Part shown: in pieces, positions 58,766 to 64,000 of the stretch
Layout: each line of letters begins with the position of its first letter
Position numbering within the stretch: position 1 is the first letter of the stretch
Assembly (NCBI GenBank): GCA_038503035.1
Contig: JAVSML010000049.1
Span: forward strand, 620,001-684,000
DNA length: 64,000 nucleotides
Direction of reading: 5' to 3'
DNA from: Crocodylus rhombifer
Lineage: Eukaryota; Chordata; Crocodylia; Crocodylidae
The notes under the pieces: model-generated
Database searches by the model: none
What the model saw: the letters and a program-made list of their open reading frames with translations, nothing else
What the model was told of the DNA's origin: nothing
Position numbers and translations under genes: made by a program

Positions 58766-58983
58766 ACCAAAGCCTTAATATATTACGTCTCTGCAGTTAC
58801 CTTTCTCAACTATACTTAAGATTTCATCAGAGAGTGAAATTAAATCATTTGGACAAAACCTATTTTCCATAAAGCCATGTCTGTTGACTTGCATTAATTA
58901 TACCTTTTTTAAATTCATTTTTAATTTAATTTTGTATCACCGTTTCCATTATTTTTCTCAGGAGTGAGAACAGGCTAACATCC

Positions 58984-60413
58984 TGTGACCTCCGGGCCTT
59001 GAACATTTGGTCACATGTGGCCTTGATCCAAGTGGCCGGTAGCATTCACCCCACAGTTTCCAATAAGCCGTCGAGTAGGTGTTTGCTCCCAGAGTGGCCT
59101 CCCCCAATTTCACCTGCCACAACTTTGAACGTTACCCCAGTGGTGGGGTGACTACTCAGGGTCCCTCTGTGGCATGGGATCTGTCCAGCGGTCACCTGCA
59201 GGGCTCCAGCCTCCCCTACACCCCAACCTTACGCTACACCTTGATGGGTTACTGAATCTTCCTGGCCACACTCCCATTCTTGTTGAGCTTCTGCAGCCTT
59301 GCTAGCCTCCTTACGTCCAGGGCACAAGTTCTCACGGCTGATTTATTCAGTCAGCCTAGGGTTGCTTGCATTCGGTAGTCCCACCCTTGAAACCTGTTCC
59401 CTCCAAGGTATGACGTCTGATTAGTGCCTTAAACCAAAAAGCAAAGCCCCTAGGAGCCCCGCAGCTGCTACCTCAGCCATTTCGTCTACTCCTATCCAGA
59501 TCTCAACCCCTCCAAACTGAGAAACACAAAGGAGAACACAAAAATAATACTCTACTATGTTTAGGGGGGTCCGTGCAGCCCCTTTCCTGGCCCCTACATC
59601 AGGGTACTGGGTGTCTTACTCCCTAAGACCTCTCCAAGGGATGACCCCTACGTGGGGCCGGGTGACCCCTTGCTCGGGTCATCTCTCCCACTTCATCTGG
59701 CTCTTCCTGGGATATGGTCCTCCTCCTCTCTCTCTTCAGTGGCGTCACTATTCGGGTGCTTTGTAGCCCCTCTGTGTACGCCTGGCTATTCCTTACATCC
59801 AGGGGTAACACCCTCTCTCTTCGCAGCCCTTCACGCTGCTCCTGCCTGGAGTCTCTCCAAGGGGAAGTCTACTCCACCTCCCAAATGTCCCTGATGCCCC
59901 CACCTGTTGTGGTGATAATCATTGCATCCACCTCTCCGCTCCCTTTACTGTCACTGCCTTTGCCAGCTGTAGGGGCTTCTTCTGACTTGTCCTCCATTCC
60001 AAGAAGCCATTCCTCACCGCTGCTGACAGGGTCGGCATTAGGAGCCTCCTCTGGCTCCGTGTCTGCCCTGACAGGCTGTCTTCCTCCCTCCCTGAGGGAC
60101 TCCCAAGAGGCACCCTGTGATGGTGCCCTCCTCGGATCTGCTTCCTCCCTCTTGCTGTCTTCACCGGCAGTTTGTTTTATTCCCACTGGCCGGTGATTGC
60201 CGGTGACGTCCCCGGCCGGCCTCACCTGTATGAAGACATGGCTGACGAGCCATGCGGGTTCCTTCCCCCATTCCAGTTGCGCTGTGGTTCCTGCTGCAGG
60301 TAAGTGTTTTTTTTGTTTTATTTTTAGGTTTATTTTCTCTTCCACTTGTGGATTTTGTTCCCAGGGTTCCCCTTTTTTAGTTCGTGGTCCTTCCTCCCAC
60401 TGTCTCCCAGGCA
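58984..60413 (-). mobile_element. LTR-like unit D (1.43 kb) inside the ancient CR1
   Basis: The unit begins TGTGACCTCC and ends CCCAGGCA on the + strand and is bounded by CATCC at 58979-58983 and 60414-60418, an exact 5-bp duplication. On the minus strand there are AATAAA signals near 59345 and 60335. A 181-aa minus frame (60414-59869) opens at the unit's own edge. It is charged and E/G-rich (EEADPRRAPSQ, ADTEPEEAPNADP) with no recognised motif. A good donor-like CAG|GTAAGT at about 60300 (+) suggests that transcription in the other sense is also conceivable. Confidence 0.62.
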
Positions 60414-60560
60414 CATCCTATAGTCAAATAGGTCATCTTCCTTGTCATCTTTGAGTATTGGCACAATATTAACATTCCTTCAGTTTTTTGGCATTTCTCT
60501 GTCTTCCAAGAGTTTTTAAAAAAAATATCAGGGGACCAAATTGCTACTTAATATTGCTGC

Positions 60561-63500
60561 AGTATGGGGCTTATTCAGAAGCAAGGAGGAAAAGAGCAAG
60601 GGGAAGAGTGGGAGGGAGGGCTGCCTGCTCGAAGCACCGTCAGCAAGATGGCTACCACTCCCACCCCTCACTGCTGAGTGGCTGTAAGGGCTGCTTGTCA
60701 TATGGCTCTGCCTCTTTCCAACAATTGGTGAAATTTTTCAGCCACTATTTCTACAAATCCTTAGTCACAGGTCTTGGATCTTGTATAGGTGCATGGATTT
60801 GCCTGTTGTGGACCTTACTTTTTAATAATCAATATTGTTTTTAAAGCAAAACTGAACTTGATTTTTTTTACATGGTATTTCAACCAATCAGCAAGCAAGA
60901 AACAGGGACATAAAGGGGCCATTCTACACCCTTGGTAGGAAGAATGAAGGATACATAGTATCCCTGGTTGTTTTGGGATATTAAACCTGTAATTCTCAGT
61001 ATTTTCTCAGATACAAGGCATTTTTGGCATCCTATCTAACATTTCCCCACTATGATTCAAGTCCACTGTTCTCCAAAAATGAATATATTGTTCACATTTT
61101 GTAAACAGCAGTCCTTACTGAACTGTTAAGACCTCTGAGGCACTCTCCTTTGTTTACCATGCTTGCAAAGAAAACTGGCAACAGTGACACACTCTGCCCC
61201 TGTTAATGCAAGCCTTCCCTTGATACTGTTGATGTGTATAGATTAATCAATACCTTCAGAGGGTGAGGTGTCTATGCAGTAGGCAACCTTTTCTTATACA
61301 GCCAGTTTTCTCTTTAAGTTAATTATACTTGACATTTTGTAGGTAGTTGCAGAATAAGAAGCATCACAAAGTGGTAGAAATGTTGAATGCCAGGGTAGAG
61401 TTGTCCGAGAAATTCTGTACTTCAAACATGTCTCTCCTTGAAGATCCTTGTTGCATATCTTGTTTTGCTACTAACTAAACCTTCTTTCTTCTATTACAAT
61501 AACTTTTCATGCAAGTATTTTGGTCATCCCGGCATTATTTTTTAAATGAAAGATTAAATAGGCAGCTTTATTTTGATAATCCACATGGATTATCAAATAT
61601 TGGATATTTTTCTTCTTTCATATTAGATTTCTGCCCTGTGCTTGTAAACAAAAAACCCCCCCCAAAAAACAAAACAAAACAAAAACAACCCCCTCCCCCC
61701 CCCCAAGAAATGTAGCAGGTGCACTTTGCTCAGTAAAATTACAATGGTTTTGTGCTGCCACAAATAAGTTTAGAATAAAGTACTATGTGTGCTTGGTTTA
61801 GAATTATGTGAGGCCTGCAGAACTTGACTAACCTCTTTCCAAGTCTGTTAAATGTATAAAGAACTGAGGGCTCATTCAGTTTCTGACTCTGCCACCTTGA
61901 TTAGCACCCTAATATATGGCTTAGAGACTTTTATCTGTTTATTACATGGATAAAGCCTGGGCAACTTTGTGACAGCTTTCCCATACCATCCAACCAATAG
62001 CCACAACAGTGACACATCAGTATTAATGGCTGTTTCTGTTAATAGGGGTGCACTAGGAACCATTGATAACCTGTTTGTATTTTAACTGTGGACTGTCCTA
62101 AATCTTATATATGGGTATGTGAAGCTCATTAACAAATGTTATTATCCACAATGGATGTTGAAACACAGAATTGGAACGAGCTATATAATGCGAGTGTAGA
62201 TCCCCATGTAACAGAAATGCTATTGATTCATAGTCCTCTCCGTCTGCAACACTGTTCCTGTTCTCAGATGTTTTTACAACCATGTAAAATTTTAACAAGT
62301 GGTGTATCACCATAAGGATTCTAAGCTTTGAAATGCTCTTGAATTTTTCAGCCACTATTTCAAACAATTATCTTATTCTTACAAGCACCAGCTAGGTCTT
62401 TTTAGAAACATAAAGACAACGTTTTTGCCCTACAGTTTAGTCTAAATTCAAATACAGTGTCAATTAAGGGCAATGAATATTAGGGTGCAAGTGAAATACT
62501 CAGTTTCACAAAGCAAGTCTCCTCACTTACATTTCTATAAATATGAAATAACTTAATTTAAGCTTGTAGAACTACACAGGGTTGGACTGGTCAGAAGGAA
62601 GAGAGTGGAAGCCTTAGTCCCTGTGCTACATTTTTTAATGTGTGGGTTGGTTGGTTGGTTGATTGATTTCAATGGTTCTGAAGCTGATTTGGTTAAACAC
62701 CCCTTCTTCCTATGGATCAGCCCTCTGTGTCCCCATGTCATGGCAGTGCCTACCAATTTTGTTTCCTCTGTTTTTTCTGTTCTTCCTTCTCATTCTATTT
62801 TTAATTTCCATTCCCCACCCATCCACCCACCTACCCAATCACTTCTTCCCTCTTGGCTGCTGTATGCTCTCTCTTTCTTGCCTTGCAGCTGTGCTGCAGG
62901 CTTCCTGTTGTCATAGTGACAGTAGGCAACTTGTAGGGACGGGAAAGAAAGAGAACAGGCGGCTGATATCAGCAGCCTCTCTAATCCCTGCAACAAGGCA
63001 GGATGGGTATGGACCTCCAAAGCTCTACTTCACTCAAAACCCTAATGGTACTTGAAACCTAAGGCTGCTTAAGCAGATTTGCCACCTTTTCCTCATGAGT
63101 ACACAATTTGCATCGCCTTTACATGCTGAAAATGTGGATGCTCCCACTCCTTTTGTAGAACTTAAAGAGTTTTACAGATGACTATTCAGCGGCATAATAT
63201 TCTGACTTTTGGCTGTCAGTGGAGGAATTGTCATTTTAAAACCATCCCTTCTTCCCCTTTACCTCGAGTTTGTCTGTAAGCCTACCAGGATTGTAGCTGG
63301 ATGCTGTATTGTTTCTCTTATCTCGGTGGCCCAAATGTCCACTTGTTCACACCAAATTATACTCTTGGTTGTGCACATGCCAGACTCAGACACATGACCC
63401 TGACTCATCCCCTCCCTAGTAATACATATGTATGTATACATAGTGTTGCAGTTTTTCTGCACCTGTGATAAGCACAGTCATTTAAGTATAAATCTACAGG

Positions 63501-64000
63501 AAACCATGGTTCTTATTCCTGTGGATTCCATTCAGGTCTATCTCAGTTTCAGAGAACTTGTTTCATCATAGAAAGAACGAAAAGAAAAATCAACATATGT
63601 GTGAAATTTCTGCCACCACAAAGCTGTACTCAAAATCAGTGTCCCATTGTGCTATAAAAGCAGAAGTGATTGTCCCTGAAGAGTTTGCAGTCAATGTAAT
63701 ATATATAAGTGGGTATTGCAACTGAGGGAAATGAATGGAAAAAGGTAAGGGCAAGAGGAAAAACACCAGTTTTTCAGACACAAACTGCATGTATAGCAAT
63801 GAGAATAGCTATCAATACAGCCTAGTTTAAATTGTGATTTCACATTTTTCATGAAAATCACGAAATTAAGCAATTTTAATGAAAAATAAGATTTGCAACA
63901 AAATGCCACAGTATGGCCACTTGTTGGGGAGTTTCTCAGCAAGCAGCCATATCATGGCACTTCATTCCAACAAGATGGCTGCTGCGTGCTCTGCATGGAG
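60561..64000. other. Stretch without recognisable genes
   Basis: 60580-60720 is a GC-richer insert of unknown type. 61650-61705 is a C/A low-complexity run. 62645-62668 is a TTGG/TTGA run and 62816-62838 a CCAC/CCCA run. The 103- and 130-aa + frames near 62605-63055 have no splice framing or motif. The window ends in unassigned sequence. Confidence 0.5.

Larger units (their letters stand above)
58090..60560 (-). mobile_element. Ancient CR1/L3 LINE split by two insertions
   Basis: Minus-strand CR1/L3 text runs through 58090-58530, 58770-58983 and 60419-60560 (GGCACAATATTAACATTCCT, CAGTTTTTTGGCATTTC). The order is collinear across the breaks, which shows that 58537-58765 and 58984-60413 were inserted later. 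All frames are broken. Confidence 0.68.

Noticed and set aside
1..64000. CRISPR arrays, bacterial operons, rRNA genes
   Set aside because: No regularly spaced direct repeats with unique spacers, no prokaryotic gene packing and no rRNA-like sequence. The interspersed repeats are vertebrate.

Overview
The window looks like vertebrate, and most likely crocodilian, intronic or intergenic DNA. It is AT-rich, has no compact gene layout, and is packed with CR1 LINE copies. Their 3' ends carry the GAAACTATGAAACTATG-type tail and the text pattern I associate with crocodilian CR1; that assignment is from memory, not from a search. Nearly all long open frames are transposon remnants, frames kept open by tandem repeats, or chance.

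The best evidence for a host gene is a chain of candidate internal exons on the + strand: 18679-18849 (171 nt, phase 1-1), 49453-49587 (135 nt, phase 1-1) and a weaker third at 51745-51800. The frames join across introns of about 30.6 kb and 2.2 kb. I do not recognise the protein. If the exons are real, most of the window is introns of one large gene; no promoter, first exon or last exon is visible.

Region by region: 1-6.5 kb holds an ancient CR1, tRNA-derived SINEs, a decayed CR1 reverse transcriptase and a small hAT element. 6.5-12.2 kb is a dense cluster: a mariner-type MITE, two LTR-like units 10 bp apart, a 1.24 kb terminal-inverted-repeat element, a hammerhead-like repeat, a second MITE and a hAT element. 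13.4-16.9 kb is an old CR1 broken by a hAT insertion and by a DIRS-like RNase H fossil. 17.7-26.1 kb holds exon 1, an inverted pair of hammerhead-like repeats, TIR elements and the longest MITE copy with a foreign insert. 26-38 kb is mostly quiet intron with a hAT transposase fossil at 33.99-35.35 kb. 38.5-43.3 kb is a long CR1 in minus orientation carrying ORF1, endonuclease and RT remnants plus a nested younger CR1. 43.6-48.5 kb has two copies of one large hAT family and a third full MITE. 49.4-51.8 kb holds exons 2 and 3. 53.6-60.4 kb has CR1 tails and two long TG...CA units with 5-bp target-site duplications, one containing an 81-bp minisatellite. 60.5-64 kb is quiet.

Target-site duplications and nesting give a relative order of insertion: ancient CR1 first, then hAT and MITE copies, then LTR units and younger CR1 tails.
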